A DNA stretch of 64,000 bases. Source: Roseomonas aeriglobus (GTDB lineage: Bacteria; Pseudomonadota; Alphaproteobacteria; Sphingomonadales; Sphingomonadaceae). The stretch covers positions 3,469,001-3,533,000 of the forward strand of contig JAFHKN010000002.1 of NCBI GenBank assembly GCA_016937575.1. The letters are read 5' to 3'. This document shows, in pieces, positions 7,992 through 17,836 of the stretch (within the stretch, counting starts at the first letter, position 1; the number at the start of each line of letters is the position of its first letter). A program made the translations under genes and the position numbers. The notes below the pieces were generated by a model. It saw only the letters and a program-made list of their open reading frames with translations. It was not told where the DNA came from and made no database searches.

Positions 7992-10487
7992 GTGTCAGTG
8001 TCGCGGTTCAACGCGTCCGTCGCCGATGCCAAGTGGCAGGCGGCGTGGGACGAGCGCGGCACCTTCGCCGCGGACGATTCGTCGCCCAAGCCCAAGAGCT
8101 ACGTCCTGGAGATGTTCCCCTATCCGTCGGGGAAGATCCACATGGGTCACGTCCGCAACTACACGATGGGCGACGTGCTGGCGCGTTTCCGCCGCATGAC
8201 GGGCCACGAAGTGCTCCACCCGATGGGCTGGGACGCCTTCGGCATGCCGGCCGAAAACGCCGCGATGGAAAAGGGCGTTCACCCCGGCGCCTGGACCTAC
8301 GACAATATCGCGGCGATGAAGGCGCAGCTGAAGCGGTTGGGCTTCGCGCTCGACTGGACGCGCGAGTTCGCGACCTGCGATCCGACGTACTACGGGCATG
8401 AGCAGGCACTGTTCCTCGACCTGCTGGCCGCAGGGCTGGTCTATCGCAAGGAATCGGCGGTCAACTGGGACCCGGTCGACATGACCGTGCTGGCCAACGA
8501 ACAGGTCATCGACGGCCGCGGCTGGCGGTCGGGCGCGCTGGTCGAGAAGCGCAAGCTGAACCAGTGGTTCCTGAAGATCACCGACTTTGCCGACGAGCTG
8601 CTCGAAGGCCTCGGCGGCCTCGAGCATTGGCCTGACAAGGTGCGGCTGATGCAGGAGAATTGGATCGGCAAATCCGAAGGCTTGCGCTTCCGCTTCGCGC
8701 TCAGCGATGGCGGCGAGGTCGAGGTGTTCACGACGCGGCCCGACACGATCTTCGGCGCAAGCTTCGTCGCGGTCGCGGCCGATCACCCGATTGCGCAGGC
8801 GATGGCGGGCGACCCGGCGGTCGCGGACTTCATTGCGGCGTGCAAGGCAGGCGGTACGTCGGCTGCCGAGATCGAGACGCAAGAGAAGCTGGGATACGAC
8901 ACGGGGCTGCGCGCGACGCATCCGCTCGATCCGTCGATCCAGCTGCCCGTCTACATCGCGAACTTCGTGCTGATGGACTACGGCACCGGCGCGGTATTCG
9001 GCGTGCCGGCGCACGACCAGCGTGACTTCGAATTCGCGACGAAATACGCGTTGCCGATCCGCCGCGTCGTGGCGGACGGCGATACGACCGCGCCCGAGTT
9101 CACCGATAGCGAGGCCTATACCGGGCCCGGTCGCCTCGTGAATTCGCACTTCCTGGATGGGATGGACGTCGCCGACGCCAAGCGCGCGGTGATTTCACGC
9201 GCCGAGGCCGGTGGCTGGGGCGACGGCACGACCGTCTGGCGCCTGCGGGACTGGGGCGTCAGCCGCCAGCGCTATTGGGGCACGCCGATCCCGATCATCC
9301 ACTGCGACGCGTGCGGCGTGGTGCCGGTACCGAAGGACCAGCTGCCGGTGGTGCTGCCGGACGACGTCAGCTTCGATGTGCCCGGCAACCCGCTCGACCG
9401 TCATCCGACGTGGAAGCATGTCGCGTGTCCGTCGTGCGGTGCCGACGCGCGGCGCGAGACCGACACGCTCGACACTTTCGTCAATTCGAGCTGGTATTTC
9501 ATCCGCTTCGCCAGCCAGCCGGGCGACAAGCCGTTCGACAAGGCCGTTGCCGAGAGCTGGCTGCCGGTCGGGCAGTATATCGGCGGGGTCGAGCATGCGA
9601 TCCTCCACCTGCTCTACGCACGCTTCTGGACGCGCGCGCTGCGCCGGGTCGGTAAGATCGATGTCGCGGAGCCCTTCGCCGGCCTGTTCACCCAAGGCAT
9701 GGTGACGCACGAAACCTACAAGGATCCCGCCGGCAGCTGGCTGGCGCCCGAGCAGGTCGCCGACGGCAAGGTCATCGCGACGGGTGAGCCGGTGACGGTC
9801 GGCCGCGTCGAGAAGATGTCCAAGTCGAAGAAGAACACGGTCGATCCGTCGCCGATCGTCGACCGCTACGGCGCGGACGCGGTGCGGTGGTTCATGCTGT
9901 CGGACTCGCCGCCGGAACGCGACCTGCCGTGGAGCGAAGCGGGAATCGAGGGCGCATGGCGCTTCGTCCAGCGCGTATGGCGTCTGGTCGAGGGTGTCGA
10001 CGCGGCCGACGGCGCCGATGCGGAGCTCGACCGCAAGCTGCACCGCACGATCGCCGGCGTGGCCGAGGATGTCGAGGCGCTGGCGTTCAACAAGGCCGTC
10101 GCCAAGCTCTACGAACTGACCAGCGCGATCGAAAAGGCCAAGCCGTCGGCGTCGAAGGCACAGGCCGTGGCCACGCTCGTCCGCCTCGTCGCGCCGATGA
10201 TCCCGCACATGGCCGAGGAAGCTTGGGGTCTGCTCGGCCAGGACGGCCTGGTCGCCGATGCGGCATGGCCCGAGGTCGATCCGGCCCTGCTGGTCGATGA
10301 CTCGGTGACCATCGCGGTGCAGGTCAACGGCAAGCTGCGCGACACGCTGACCGTGCCCAAGGGATCGGCCAAGGACGCTCTCGAGGCCGCAGCACTGGCG
10401 TCGGCCGGCGTTCAGCGTATTCTGGAGGGCGCCACTCCGAAGAAGGTCATCGTCGTGCCCGACCGCCTGGTGAATATCGTCGCATGA
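7992..10487 (+). CDS. leuS: Leucyl-tRNA synthetase
   Basis: Class Ia aminoacyl-tRNA synthetase, 831 residues, charging tRNA-Leu. The HIGH-type motif is [19 protein letters not shown] near residue 45. The editing (CP1) domain contains [11 protein letters not shown], and the catalytic loop motif KMSKSKKN occurs near residue 610. The C-terminal anticodon-binding and HVNGK-like segment ([11 protein letters not shown]) is intact, so it looks complete and functional. The start is GTG 7992 with weak Shine-Dalgarno pairing. It is followed by lptE with a 4-base ATGA overlap, part of an operon with lptE and holA. Confidence 0.97.
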   Translation: MSVSRFNASVADAKWQAAWDERGTFAADDSSPKPKSYVLEMFPYPSGKIHMGHVRNYTMGDVLARFRRMTGHEVLHPMGWDAFGMPAENAAMEKGVHPGAWTYDNIAAMKAQLKRLGFALDWTREFATCDPTYYGHEQALFLDLLAAGLVYRKESAVNWDPVDMTVLANEQVIDGRGWRSGALVEKRKLNQWFLKITDFADELLEGLGGLEHWPDKVRLMQENWIGKSEGLRFRFALSDGGEVEVFTTRPDTIFGASFVAVAADHPIAQAMAGDPAVADFIAACKAGGTSAAEIETQEKLGYDTGLRATHPLDPSIQLPVYIANFVLMDYGTGAVFGVPAHDQRDFEFATKYALPIRRVVADGDTTAPEFTDSEAYTGPGRLVNSHFLDGMDVADAKRAVISRAEAGGWGDGTTVWRLRDWGVSRQRYWGTPIPIIHCDACGVVPVPKDQLPVVLPDDVSFDVPGNPLDRHPTWKHVACPSCGADARRETDTLDTFVNSSWYFIRFASQPGDKPFDKAVAESWLPVGQYIGGVEHAILHLLYARFWTRALRRVGKIDVAEPFAGLFTQGMVTHETYKDPAGSWLAPEQVADGKVIATGEPVTVGRVEKMSKSKKNTVDPSPIVDRYGADAVRWFMLSDSPPERDLPWSEAGIEGAWRFVQRVWRLVEGVDAADGADAELDRKLHRTIAGVAEDVEALAFNKAVAKLYELTSAIEKAKPSASKAQAVATLVRLVAPMIPHMAEEAWGLLGQDGLVADAAWPEVDPALLVDDSVTIAVQVNGKLRDTLTVPKGSAKDALEAAALASAGVQRILEGATPKKVIVVPDRLVNIVA

Positions 10488-10978
10488 CGCGGGTTGCCGC
10501 CTCGGTCGCCCTGCTGCTGACGCTGGCCGGGTGCGGCCTGCGCCCGCTTTACGGTGGCGCGGCGAGCCCGGCACGTAGCGTGCTGTCGCAGATCCAGATC
10601 ACGCCGATCGCCGGCCAGGCGGGCTGGCTGGTCGGCAGCGCATTGAAGGATCGTCTGGCAGCGGTCGAGGGCTCGGCCCCGCGCTACCGGCTCGACATCA
10701 AGCTCGACGATTCGATCATCGGTCTGGGTGTCCGCCGCGACGATTCGATCACGCGCGAGCGGCGGACGCTGCGCGCACGGTACCAGCTGGTCGATCTGGC
10801 GAGCGGACTGACCGTCGTCGACGATACCGCGGGATCGGACGCCGGCGTCGACGTCGTGGGCTCCGAATATGCCACCATCGCGGCCGAGCAGAGCGCGCTG
10901 GAGCGGCTGTCAGGCATTCTCGCCGACAAGATCGTCGCGCGCATCGCGCTCTACGCCCAGCGGTCCAAGGCGCAGTGA
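10484..10978 (+). CDS. lptE: LPS assembly lipoprotein LptE
   Basis: Outer-membrane lipoprotein that plugs the LptD barrel during lipopolysaccharide export. The 164-residue product has a signal peptide with lipobox TLAGC and, right after it, GLRPLYGG, the LptE hallmark. The body includes [11 protein letters not shown] and a C-terminal segment [16 protein letters not shown] typical of the family. Coupled by 4-base overlaps to leuS upstream and holA downstream, a conserved arrangement in proteobacteria. Confidence 0.9.
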   Translation: MTRVAASVALLLTLAGCGLRPLYGGAASPARSVLSQIQITPIAGQAGWLVGSALKDRLAAVEGSAPRYRLDIKLDDSIIGLGVRRDDSITRERRTLRARYQLVDLASGLTVVDDTAGSDAGVDVVGSEYATIAAEQSALERLSGILADKIVARIALYAQRSKAQ

Positions 10979-12000
10979 AGGCGAACGCCGCCGGGATGGC
11001 CTCGGCGATCGATGAGGCAGCAAAGCGAGGCGGCAACGGGCCCCGCTTGTTCCTGCTTCACGGGCCCGACGAAGCCGGCGCAATGGAATATGCCGCGCGC
11101 CTCGGTCGCGCGATGGGCGCGGATGCCGAGCGGATCGACCTCGACGGCGCTGCCTTGAAAGCCAATCCCGGGCGCCTCGCCGACGAGGCCGCCTCGATCT
11201 CGCTGTTCGGCGGTGCCCGCTACATCCGCGTGACGGCGATGGGCGAGGAGTCGGTCGAGGCGGTCGAACTCCTGCTGTCGGCGGCCTCAGCGGGCAATCC
11301 GGTCGTCGCGATCGCGCCGTCCGCCAAGGCGACGGGCAAGCTGGTCAAATCGGCGGTGTCGAATCCCGCCGCGATGGCGCTCGCCTGTTACCAACCCGAA
11401 GGCCCCAATGCCGCGCGCCTGGCGACCAGCATCGCGCGCGAACATGGCGTTCGCCTGACCGGCGACACGCCTGCCGCGCTATTCGAAGCAAGCGGCGGCG
11501 ACCGTGCGGTGCTGACCCGCGAGATCGAAAAGCTCGCACTGTTTCTCGACGCCGCGCCCGACCGGCCGCGCGACGCCGGCGAGGACGACCTAGCGCAGAT
11601 CGGCGCCAATATCGCCGAGAGCGAGATGGCCACTGCGATCACCGCGGCGATCGATGGCGATGCGGCGACGCTGGGGCGTGAACTGCTTGGCGTCGATGCC
11701 GCGGGAATGACCATTCCGATGCTCCGCGGCCTTGCCAAGCGATTGATTTCCTTGGCAGATATGCGCGGTGAGGTCGATCGCGGCGAATCGCCGGACATGG
11801 TCGTCGAACGGCACCGCGTCTTCTGGAAGGAACGCCCTGCGACGATCACCGCGCTGCGCCGCTGGACGACGCCGCAGATCGCCGCAGCGGTCTCCCGCGT
11901 GCGGCGGGCCGAGCGTGGGCTGCTGACAGGCGGCAACCCCGCGGCAGTCACCGCACAGCACGACGTGCTGTCGATCGCGCGGGCGGCGAAGCGGCGGTAA
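10975..12000 (+). CDS. holA: DNA polymerase III delta subunit
   Basis: Clamp-loader subunit that opens the beta sliding clamp. The 341-residue protein has the delta features FLLHGPDEAGAMEYA at the start, ISLFGGARYIRV (clamp-interaction region), the GDRAVLTREIEKLALFL segment and the C-terminal RAERGLLTG region. Translation starts at GTG 10975 within the end of lptE (GTGA). It is the last gene of the leuS operon and converges with parB, with 13 bases between stops. Confidence 0.9.
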   Translation: MKANAAGMASAIDEAAKRGGNGPRLFLLHGPDEAGAMEYAARLGRAMGADAERIDLDGAALKANPGRLADEAASISLFGGARYIRVTAMGEESVEAVELLLSAASAGNPVVAIAPSAKATGKLVKSAVSNPAAMALACYQPEGPNAARLATSIAREHGVRLTGDTPAALFEASGGDRAVLTREIEKLALFLDAAPDRPRDAGEDDLAQIGANIAESEMATAITAAIDGDAATLGRELLGVDAAGMTIPMLRGLAKRLISLADMRGEVDRGESPDMVVERHRVFWKERPATITALRRWTTPQIAAAVSRVRRAERGLLTGGNPAAVTAQHDVLSIARAAKRR

Positions 12001-12013
12001 CCGCCTCTCAGGT

Positions 12014-12925
12014 TTAAATTCGCTCGCCGCTCAAGCGCTGGCACACCATGTCGAGCTGGTCGAGCGTCGAATAGGTCAGCGTCAGCGTGCCGCCCTTTTC
12101 CGTATGCGCGATACGAATGGTCAGGCCCAGCAGATCGCCCAGCTGACGTTCGAGCGCCGCAATGTCGGCATCGGGGGCGCCGTTCGATGCCGGAGCGCTG
12201 GCCTTGCCCTTGCGCGCTTCGGGCTTTGCCGCGCGCGCCAGCTTTTCGGTCTCGCGTACCGACAGGCCTTCGTCGACGACGCGGCGCGCCAATGCCAGCG
12301 GATCGGGTGCGCCAATGAGCGCCCGGGCGTGGCCCATTTCCAGCTCGCCCTGCACCACCATCGTCCGCACACCCTCGGGCAGGTCGAGCAGGCGAAGCAG
12401 GTTCGAGACATGGCTGCGCGACTTGTCGACCAGCTTGCCCAGCGCTTCCTGGGTGTGTCCGAACTGGTCGATCAGCCGGCGGTAGGCTTCCGCCTCTTCG
12501 ATCGCGTTGAGGTCGGCGCGCTGGATATTTTCGACCAGCGCGATTTCCATCGTGTCGGCATCGCTCAACTCGCGGACGATGACCGGCACTTCGTGAAGCC
12601 GCGCGCGCTGTGCTGCACGCCAGCGGCGTTCGCCCGCGACGATCTGATAGTCGTGGCCATGCGGGCGCACGACAATCGGCTGGATCAGCCCACGCTGCGC
12701 GATCGAGCGCGAAAGCTCGTCAAGCTTGTCCTCATCGAAGTGCCGACGCGGCTGCCCCGGGTGCGGTTTCATCGCGCTGACCGGCAGTGTCCGGACGCCG
12801 GACGGGACCGCCCCGCCCTCTCCGTTCACCGGCGCTTCGACGACAGCGTCGCCGAGCAGCGCGCTCAACCCGCGACCGAGACCCGAACGGGGCTTGCGGG
12901 CGGATGCGGGTGTGTCGTCGATCAT
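12014..12925 (-). CDS. parB: Chromosome partitioning protein ParB
   Basis: Site-specific DNA-binding CTPase that loads at parS and spreads to organise the origin region. The 303 residues contain RGLSALLGD near the N-terminus, the nucleotide-binding and arginine-rich box GERRWRAAQRA, the phrase LVENIQRADLNAIEEAEAYR, a helix-turn-helix around the QEALGKLVDKSRSHVSNLLR stretch, and a C-terminal dimerisation domain ending near QLDMVCQRLSG. It overlaps parA by 4 bases. Three parS-like palindromes lie within 3.3 kb upstream. Confidence 0.96.
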   Translation of the reverse strand: MIDDTPASARKPRSGLGRGLSALLGDAVVEAPVNGEGGAVPSGVRTLPVSAMKPHPGQPRRHFDEDKLDELSRSIAQRGLIQPIVVRPHGHDYQIVAGERRWRAAQRARLHEVPVIVRELSDADTMEIALVENIQRADLNAIEEAEAYRRLIDQFGHTQEALGKLVDKSRSHVSNLLRLLDLPEGVRTMVVQGELEMGHARALIGAPDPLALARRVVDEGLSVRETEKLARAAKPEARKGKASAPASNGAPDADIAALERQLGDLLGLTIRIAHTEKGGTLTLTYSTLDQLDMVCQRLSGERI

Positions 12926-13704
12926 GCGGCGGCCTTGGCGACGTTGGGGAGACGGAGGATGAGTTCACGAGCGAGCGCAATATAGGCTTGCGAGCCGACA
13001 CAGCGATGGTCGTAGATCAGCGCGGGCAGGCCATGGCTCGGTGCTTCGGAAAGGCGCACATTGCGCGGAATGACGGTGTCGAACACAACCTTGCCGAGCA
13101 CGGCGCGCACATCGTCCGACACCTGATCGGTCAGGCGGTTGCGACGATCGAACATCGTCAGGACGACGCCCAGGATCGACAGCCCCGGATTGAACCGCGA
13201 GCGAATCCGCTCGACGGTGCTCAGTAGTTGGCTCAGTCCTTCAAGCGCGAAGAATTCGCATTGAAGCGGCACGAGCAGCGCGTGCGCCGCGACCATCGCG
13301 TTGATCGTCAGCAGCCCGAGCGACGGCGGGCAGTCGATCAGCACGACATCCCATCGCGCGTCGCTGCGCTGGACGGTGCGATCGAGCCGGTGGGTGCGCG
13401 CGTCGAAATCGATCAGCTCGATTTCCGCGCCCGACAGGTCAACCGTTGCCGGAACGACGTCGAGCCGCGGGACTTGCGTGGCGATCGCGGCATCGGCGAG
13501 CGTACCATCGCCGACGAGCAGATCGTAGCTCGATGTGTGGCGATCGTTGCGTTTGATTCCGAGCCCGGTCGAGGCGTTCCCCTGCGGATCGAGGTCGATC
13601 AGAAGCACGCGCGATCCCGTAGCCGCGAGCGCAGTGCCGACGTTGATCGCCGTAGTGGTTTTTCCGACCCCACCCTTCTGATTGGCGATGGCGATGACTT
13701 TCAT
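12922..13704 (-). CDS. parA: Chromosome partitioning ATPase ParA
   Basis: Deviant Walker-type ATPase of 260 residues that moves ParB-parS complexes. The start MKVIAIANQKGGVGKTTTAI contains the deviant Walker A box KGGVGKTT (residues 10-17). Further motifs are LLIDLDPQGNASTGLG and VLIDCPPSLGLLT. ATG 13702-13704 begins exactly at the family N-terminus; upstream in-frame codons belong to rsmG in another frame. It overlaps rsmG by 4 bases and parB by 4 bases, forming the usual mnmG-rsmG-parA-parB operon. Confidence 0.96.
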   Translation of the reverse strand: MKVIAIANQKGGVGKTTTAINVGTALAATGSRVLLIDLDPQGNASTGLGIKRNDRHTSSYDLLVGDGTLADAAIATQVPRLDVVPATVDLSGAEIELIDFDARTHRLDRTVQRSDARWDVVLIDCPPSLGLLTINAMVAAHALLVPLQCEFFALEGLSQLLSTVERIRSRFNPGLSILGVVLTMFDRRNRLTDQVSDDVRAVLGKVVFDTVIPRNVRLSEAPSHGLPALIYDHRCVGSQAYIALARELILRLPNVAKAAA

Positions 13705-14318
13705 CGCGCGGCAACTCCGCTGGCGACGACGATGCCGGAGGTCGGATCGACGACACTGTGTTTCACGTGAAACTGACCATGCCACGTCCGTCGTGCACTC
13801 GCCACTTCCGAATGTGCGCTTTCGCCCTTGGGTAGGATGAATGTCGTCGTCTTTGCGGTGAACCCCTTGGCCGCGGCAAGCAGGACCTCAAGCTTGGCAA
13901 CTGCGCGAGCGGAGACGACGTCCACGGTTCCGATATCGGAAACCCGTTCTGCCTTTCCATGGACCACAAACACGTCCGGCAACTTCAGCGCGTCCGCGCA
14001 GTTACGAAGAAAATCGACCCGTAACTTCCGCGGCTCGATCAAGGTAACACGGCGCATCGTAAGCGCCGCTACGACCAGACCAGGTAAGCCGGCGCCGGAT
14101 CCGATGTCGGTCCAGTGTTCCCAATCCGCCGGGGCGTGATCAAGAAGCTGCGCGGAATCGACGATATGCCGTGACCAAACGGCCGGGATTGTCGCTGCAG
14201 ATATGAGATTTTGGCGCTCGGCCTCCTTTAACAGCAGTTCGACAAAGGCCCCGACACGATCGATCGCATCGGTGCCGAACCGCTTCGACAGCCAGCGTTT
14301 TGCTTCTTGTTCGGTCAT
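13701..14318 (-). CDS. rsmG: 16S rRNA (guanine-N7) methyltransferase RsmG
   Basis: SAM-dependent enzyme methylating G527 of 16S rRNA. The 205 residues include WTDIGSGAGLPGLVVA (SAM-binding motif I), VTLIEPRKLRVDFLRN and VVSARAVAKLEVLL. It starts at ATG 14316-14318 overlapping the mnmG stop by 4 bases. A parS palindrome (13759-13774) is built into its C-terminal codons, encoding HVKHS-type residues, and another lies 10 bases upstream of its start within mnmG. Confidence 0.94.
   Translation of the reverse strand: MTEQEAKRWLSKRFGTDAIDRVGAFVELLLKEAERQNLISAATIPAVWSRHIVDSAQLLDHAPADWEHWTDIGSGAGLPGLVVAALTMRRVTLIEPRKLRVDFLRNCADALKLPDVFVVHGKAERVSDIGTVDVVSARAVAKLEVLLAAAKGFTAKTTTFILPKGESAHSEVASARRTWHGQFHVKHSVVDPTSGIVVASGVAAR
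13759..13774. promoter_or_regulatory. parS site 1 (ParB centromere-like site)
   Basis: TGTTTCACGTGAAACT matches the widely conserved parS palindrome TGTTTCACGTGAAACA at 15 of 16 positions. It lies inside the rsmG coding region, 55 bases upstream of the parA start. Recognition rests on the known consensus and on the adjacent parAB genes. Confidence 0.9.
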
Positions 14319-16156
14319 GCTGCCTGGCGTTTCACGTGAAGCAAGATGGCCGACAGTGCCGCGGGCGAGATACCCCGAATGCGCGACGCGTCATCTAGGG
14401 TCGCAGGTCGGGCCGCGGAAAGCCGCTCGATCATCTCGTTGGAGAGCCCAGGGACAGACGCATAGTCAAGCACCGGTGGCAACGGTGTGCCCGCCGCTCG
14501 ACGCCGCTCAGCCACGTCCTGCGCCTGCCGTTCGAGATAGGGCGCGTAACGCGCATCCTCGATGGCTTCCTCGATCGCGGCTTCGTCGCAGGTGCTGTCC
14601 GGTGACAGAACATGCTCTCGCCGAACACCAGGAAAGCGGAGCCATTCGCGCAATGAGCGCTTCGCTCCGTCCGCCCCGACCATCGCGCCACGGCGGCGCA
14701 TGTCGTCCGACGATGCCACCGCTGCCAAGGCCACGTCGACCTCAGCACGCGCAACTCCCCGATCCCGAACATGCGCAAGCCGATCGATCGACAAACAGCC
14801 TGCCGCCGCACCGATGGCCGACAAGCGGGTTTCGGCATTGTCGGCGCGCAGCCACAGGCGATGCTCAGCCCGCGCGGTGAGCATCCGATAAGGTTCGGTC
14901 ACCCCCTGCAATGTCAGGTCGTCGATCATCACGCCCAGATAGCTGTCGGCGCGGTCGAGCAATACCGGTTGCAGATTGCAGGCGACCGCAGCGGCGTTCA
15001 GCCCGGCGACCAGTCCCTGCCCCGCCGCTTCCTCATAGCCGGTCGTGCCATTGATCTGTCCTGCGCAGAACAGTCCCCTCATCGCCCGTGATTGCAAATC
15101 GGAGCCAAGCGAACGCGGATCGAGATAGTCATATTCGACCGCATAGCCCGGCTCGACGATGCGGCAGACTTCGAGTCCGGGGATCGACGCGATCATGGCC
15201 GCCTGGACGTCGTCGGGCAGCGAGGTCGAAATGCCGTTGGGGTAGACGAGCGCATCGTCCAACCCCTCGGGCTCGAGAAAGACCTGATGCCCCTCTCGAT
15301 CGCCGAAGCGGTGGACCTTGTCCTCGATCGACGGGCAGTAGCGCGGGCCGCCCCCTTCGATCGCCCCGCTGAACAGCGGCGATCGATCAAGCCCGCCGCG
15401 GATAATGTCGTGGGTGAGCTGCGTCGTGCGTGTGACGCCGCAGGCGATCTGCGGAAGCCGCGCGCCGCGGGTCATCGGCGACATCGTCCAAGCGAGATCG
15501 TCGCTCGGCTGTGCCTCCAGCCTCGCCCAGTCGATCGTTCGCCCGTCGAGCCGCGGCGGTGTGCCTGTCTTCAGCCGGCCAAGCGGCAGCCCAAGGCTAC
15601 GCAACTGCTGGCCGAGCCGCGTTGCGGCGCGCTCATGCACCCGCCCCCCTTCGGCGCGCCATTCGCCACGGAAGATGCGCCCGCCCAGAAACGTCCCGGT
15701 GGCCAGCACGACCGCCTGCGCGGCGAGGATCGTCCCGTCCTGCAGTTGCACGCCGGAAACCTCGCCCCCCGCACTATGGGTCAGGGCGTCCGCTTCGCCC
15801 TCCACGATCGTGATGAGCGGTTCCGCTGCGATCGCACGCTGGATTGCAGCGGCGTACAGTTTGCGATCAGCCTGGATCCGAGGACCTTGGACCGCAACCC
15901 CTTTGCTTCGATTGAGCATCCGGTAGTGTATCGCAGCCGCATCGGCAGCGCGCGCAATCAGGCCATCGAGAGCGTCCACTTCGCGCACCAGGTGGCCCTT
16001 ACCAATGCCGCCGATCGCTGGGTTGCACGACATCGCCCCGATCCGGGTACGATCGAAAGTGACGAGGGCGACCGATGCCCCTCGCCGCGCGGCGGCCGCC
16101 GCCGCCTCGGTCCCGGCATGCCCGCCGCCGATTACAATGACATCGAAGCTGTTCAC
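14315..16156 (-). CDS. mnmG: tRNA uridine-5-carboxymethylaminomethyl modification enzyme MnmG
   Basis: FAD- and NADH-dependent partner of MnmE that installs the cmnm5 group on wobble U34. The 613-residue protein opens with FDVIVIGGGHAGTEAAAAAA (dinucleotide fold), contains MSCNPAIGGIGKGHLVRE and LATGTFLGGRI, and later GLFCAGQINGTTGYEEAAGQ, all MnmG signatures. Its last codons read HVKRQAA and coincide with a parS-like palindrome at 14328-14343. Cotranscribed with mnmE upstream (59 bases apart) and rsmG downstream (4-base overlap). Confidence 0.96.
   Translation of the reverse strand: MNSFDVIVIGGGHAGTEAAAAAARRGASVALVTFDRTRIGAMSCNPAIGGIGKGHLVREVDALDGLIARAADAAAIHYRMLNRSKGVAVQGPRIQADRKLYAAAIQRAIAAEPLITIVEGEADALTHSAGGEVSGVQLQDGTILAAQAVVLATGTFLGGRIFRGEWRAEGGRVHERAATRLGQQLRSLGLPLGRLKTGTPPRLDGRTIDWARLEAQPSDDLAWTMSPMTRGARLPQIACGVTRTTQLTHDIIRGGLDRSPLFSGAIEGGGPRYCPSIEDKVHRFGDREGHQVFLEPEGLDDALVYPNGISTSLPDDVQAAMIASIPGLEVCRIVEPGYAVEYDYLDPRSLGSDLQSRAMRGLFCAGQINGTTGYEEAAGQGLVAGLNAAAVACNLQPVLLDRADSYLGVMIDDLTLQGVTEPYRMLTARAEHRLWLRADNAETRLSAIGAAAGCLSIDRLAHVRDRGVARAEVDVALAAVASSDDMRRRGAMVGADGAKRSLREWLRFPGVRREHVLSPDSTCDEAAIEEAIEDARYAPYLERQAQDVAERRRAAGTPLPPVLDYASVPGLSNEMIERLSAARPATLDDASRIRGISPAALSAILLHVKRQAA
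14328..14343. promoter_or_regulatory. parS site 2
   Basis: CGTTTCACGTGAAGCA matches the parS palindrome at 14 of 16 positions, with the invariant TTTCACGTGAA core. It is located in the final codons of mnmG, just upstream of rsmG. Confidence 0.8.
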
Positions 16157-16198
16157 AGGAGGGCGATGTATGCCGCCAACGTCGTCAGGTCAAAGTCG

Positions 16199-16214
16199 CG
16201 TTCCACGTGAAACA
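16199..16214. promoter_or_regulatory. parS site 3
   Basis: CGTTCCACGTGAAACA retains the CACGTG centre and one perfect half-site (GTGAAACA) of parS. It sits in the short gap between mnmE and mnmG, touching the mnmE stop codon. With sites 1 and 2 it forms a 2.5-kb cluster. Confidence 0.75.
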
Positions 16215-17513
16215 TCACTTTCCGATGCAGAACCGTCCAAAGAGTGCGTCGAGCACGTCTTCCACATGCGAGCGCCCCGTCACTGCGTCAAAGGCGGAAC
16301 GGGCAAGGCGAAGTTCTTCCGCAATCACGAGCGAGTCGTGTGCGCCTGCTGCAATGCACAAGTTTTGGTGTGCAGTGCCGCAAATACGACGCTGACGCTG
16401 GTTGAGCGCAGGGACATCGTCTGAAGGCAACAGGGTGCGAGCGTGGTCGACCAGTGTCTGCCACAATAGCGCGTCGCCGCCCTCACGGTGCGCGGAGACG
16501 GCGACCCGCCCCTGCGGCACGGCCTCGCGTCCCGGTTCATCGACCCGCGGGTGGACCAAAATGACATTCGATCCGAGATCGGCGGGCCGATCGTCGCCAA
16601 GCCACAGCACGATATCGGCACTCGCCACACTATCGCGGCTGCGGGCGATGCCGATCGCCTCGATCGGGTCGTTCGTCTGCTCGGCCAGACCGGCCGTGTC
16701 GGTCAGCAACCAGGCGATCCCTTCGCGAACAACCGGCGCCTCGATCCGATCGCGTGTCGTGCCAGCGATCGGCGAGACGATCGCGGCGTCGCGCCCGACC
16801 ATGCGATTGAGCAACGTCGACTTTCCGCTGTTGGGCGGTCCGGCCAGCACTACGCGGATACCGTCGCGCAGGCGTTCGGCCGGGGGCTGGGCGAGCAGCG
16901 TGGCGATCTCCGCGGCCAGCCGCCCTGCCCCGGCGCGTACAGCGGCGACGATGCCGTCTTCGTCCACCGCGTCGGGTTCGTCGCTATGATCGATCGCCGC
17001 CTCGATCATCGCCGACAGACCGACCAGCCGATCGTTCCACCCCTCGATCCGTTGGCGCAAATGTCCCTCGGCGGCGCGAAGCGCGGCGCGGCGCTGGCCC
17101 TCGGTTTCGGCGGCGAGCAGATCGGCCAGCCCTTCCGCCTCGGTCAGGTCGATCCGTCCGGATTCGAGCGCACGTCGCGTAAACTCGCCCGGCTGCGCCG
17201 GCCGCAGTCCCGGCTGCTCGGCCAGTACCGCTTCGATGCGACGAACCACCGCGCGGCTGCCGTGGAGATGAAGTTCGGCGAGATTTTCGCCGGTCGCCGT
17301 CGCGGGGCCGGGAAACAGAATCGTCAGGGCGTGATCGATCTGCTCACCGCTGACGGGATCCCGAAGCCGGCGCAGGCTCGCGCGGCGTGGCGGCGGGGTC
17401 GCCCCACCAGTCAGCGCGCGGATGGCGGCAAAGGCATTCGGGCCGCTGATCCGCATGACGGCCAGCGCTGCGGGCGGCGCACCGCTCGACAGCGCGAAGA
17501 TCGTATCGCTCAT
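16215..17513 (-). CDS. mnmE: tRNA modification GTPase MnmE
   Basis: GTPase that with MnmG modifies wobble uridines. The 432-residue protein has the N-terminal tetrahydrofolate-binding domain (DTIFALSSGAPPAALAVMRI start), and a G domain with GPPNSGKSTLLNRM and the G2/G3 segment AGTTRDRIEAPV...DTAGL. It ends in the catalytic motif FCIGK. ATG 17511-17513 is chosen since it starts at the family N-terminus and overlaps the upstream DUF6489 gene by 4 bases; the frame continues upstream only as shadow. Confidence 0.96.
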   Translation of the reverse strand: MSDTIFALSSGAPPAALAVMRISGPNAFAAIRALTGGATPPPRRASLRRLRDPVSGEQIDHALTILFPGPATATGENLAELHLHGSRAVVRRIEAVLAEQPGLRPAQPGEFTRRALESGRIDLTEAEGLADLLAAETEGQRRAALRAAEGHLRQRIEGWNDRLVGLSAMIEAAIDHSDEPDAVDEDGIVAAVRAGAGRLAAEIATLLAQPPAERLRDGIRVVLAGPPNSGKSTLLNRMVGRDAAIVSPIAGTTRDRIEAPVVREGIAWLLTDTAGLAEQTNDPIEAIGIARSRDSVASADIVLWLGDDRPADLGSNVILVHPRVDEPGREAVPQGRVAVSAHREGGDALLWQTLVDHARTLLPSDDVPALNQRQRRICGTAHQNLCIAAGAHDSLVIAEELRLARSAFDAVTGRSHVEDVLDALFGRFCIGK

Positions 17514-17743
17514 CCGCCCGACTTGGTGCCCGCCTCGAACATCCGTCGCCAGAAATTGATGCCTGCCTCGCCCATCGGCGCCCAGCTCTTCATCATCGTC
17601 TCGATCATTTCCGGTGGCACCCCGCCCTGCATCGTCTCGAGCATCATTGCGACATAGCGATCGTGCAGCGGCGTCAGATCGGGCAAGCCCATCGCGGCGC
17701 GCGCCTCTTCCGGCGTACAATCGATCTCGACGTTGATCTTCAT
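17510..17743 (-). CDS. DUF6489-family small protein
   Basis: A 77-residue cytoplasmic protein beginning MKINVEIDCTPEEARAAMGL and containing PDLTPLHDRYVAMM and a Met-rich helix ending in FWRRMFEAG. In sphingomonads this family precedes mnmE and looks like a short relative of poly-hydroxyalkanoate-associated or phasin-like helical proteins; the function is not known. It is the first gene of the mnmE-mnmG-rsmG-parAB run, coupled to mnmE by a 4-base overlap. Confidence 0.75.
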   Translation of the reverse strand: MKINVEIDCTPEEARAAMGLPDLTPLHDRYVAMMLETMQGGVPPEMIETMMKSWAPMGEAGINFWRRMFEAGTKSGG

Positions 17744-17836
17744 GCGCCCTGTTCCCCGTGTTAGCGTTCGCTCGTCGCAACCTATGCGCGCGATGCGCCG
17801 CAGTCCGCAATCTTTCCCTGACAGGAGCTCTTTCCG

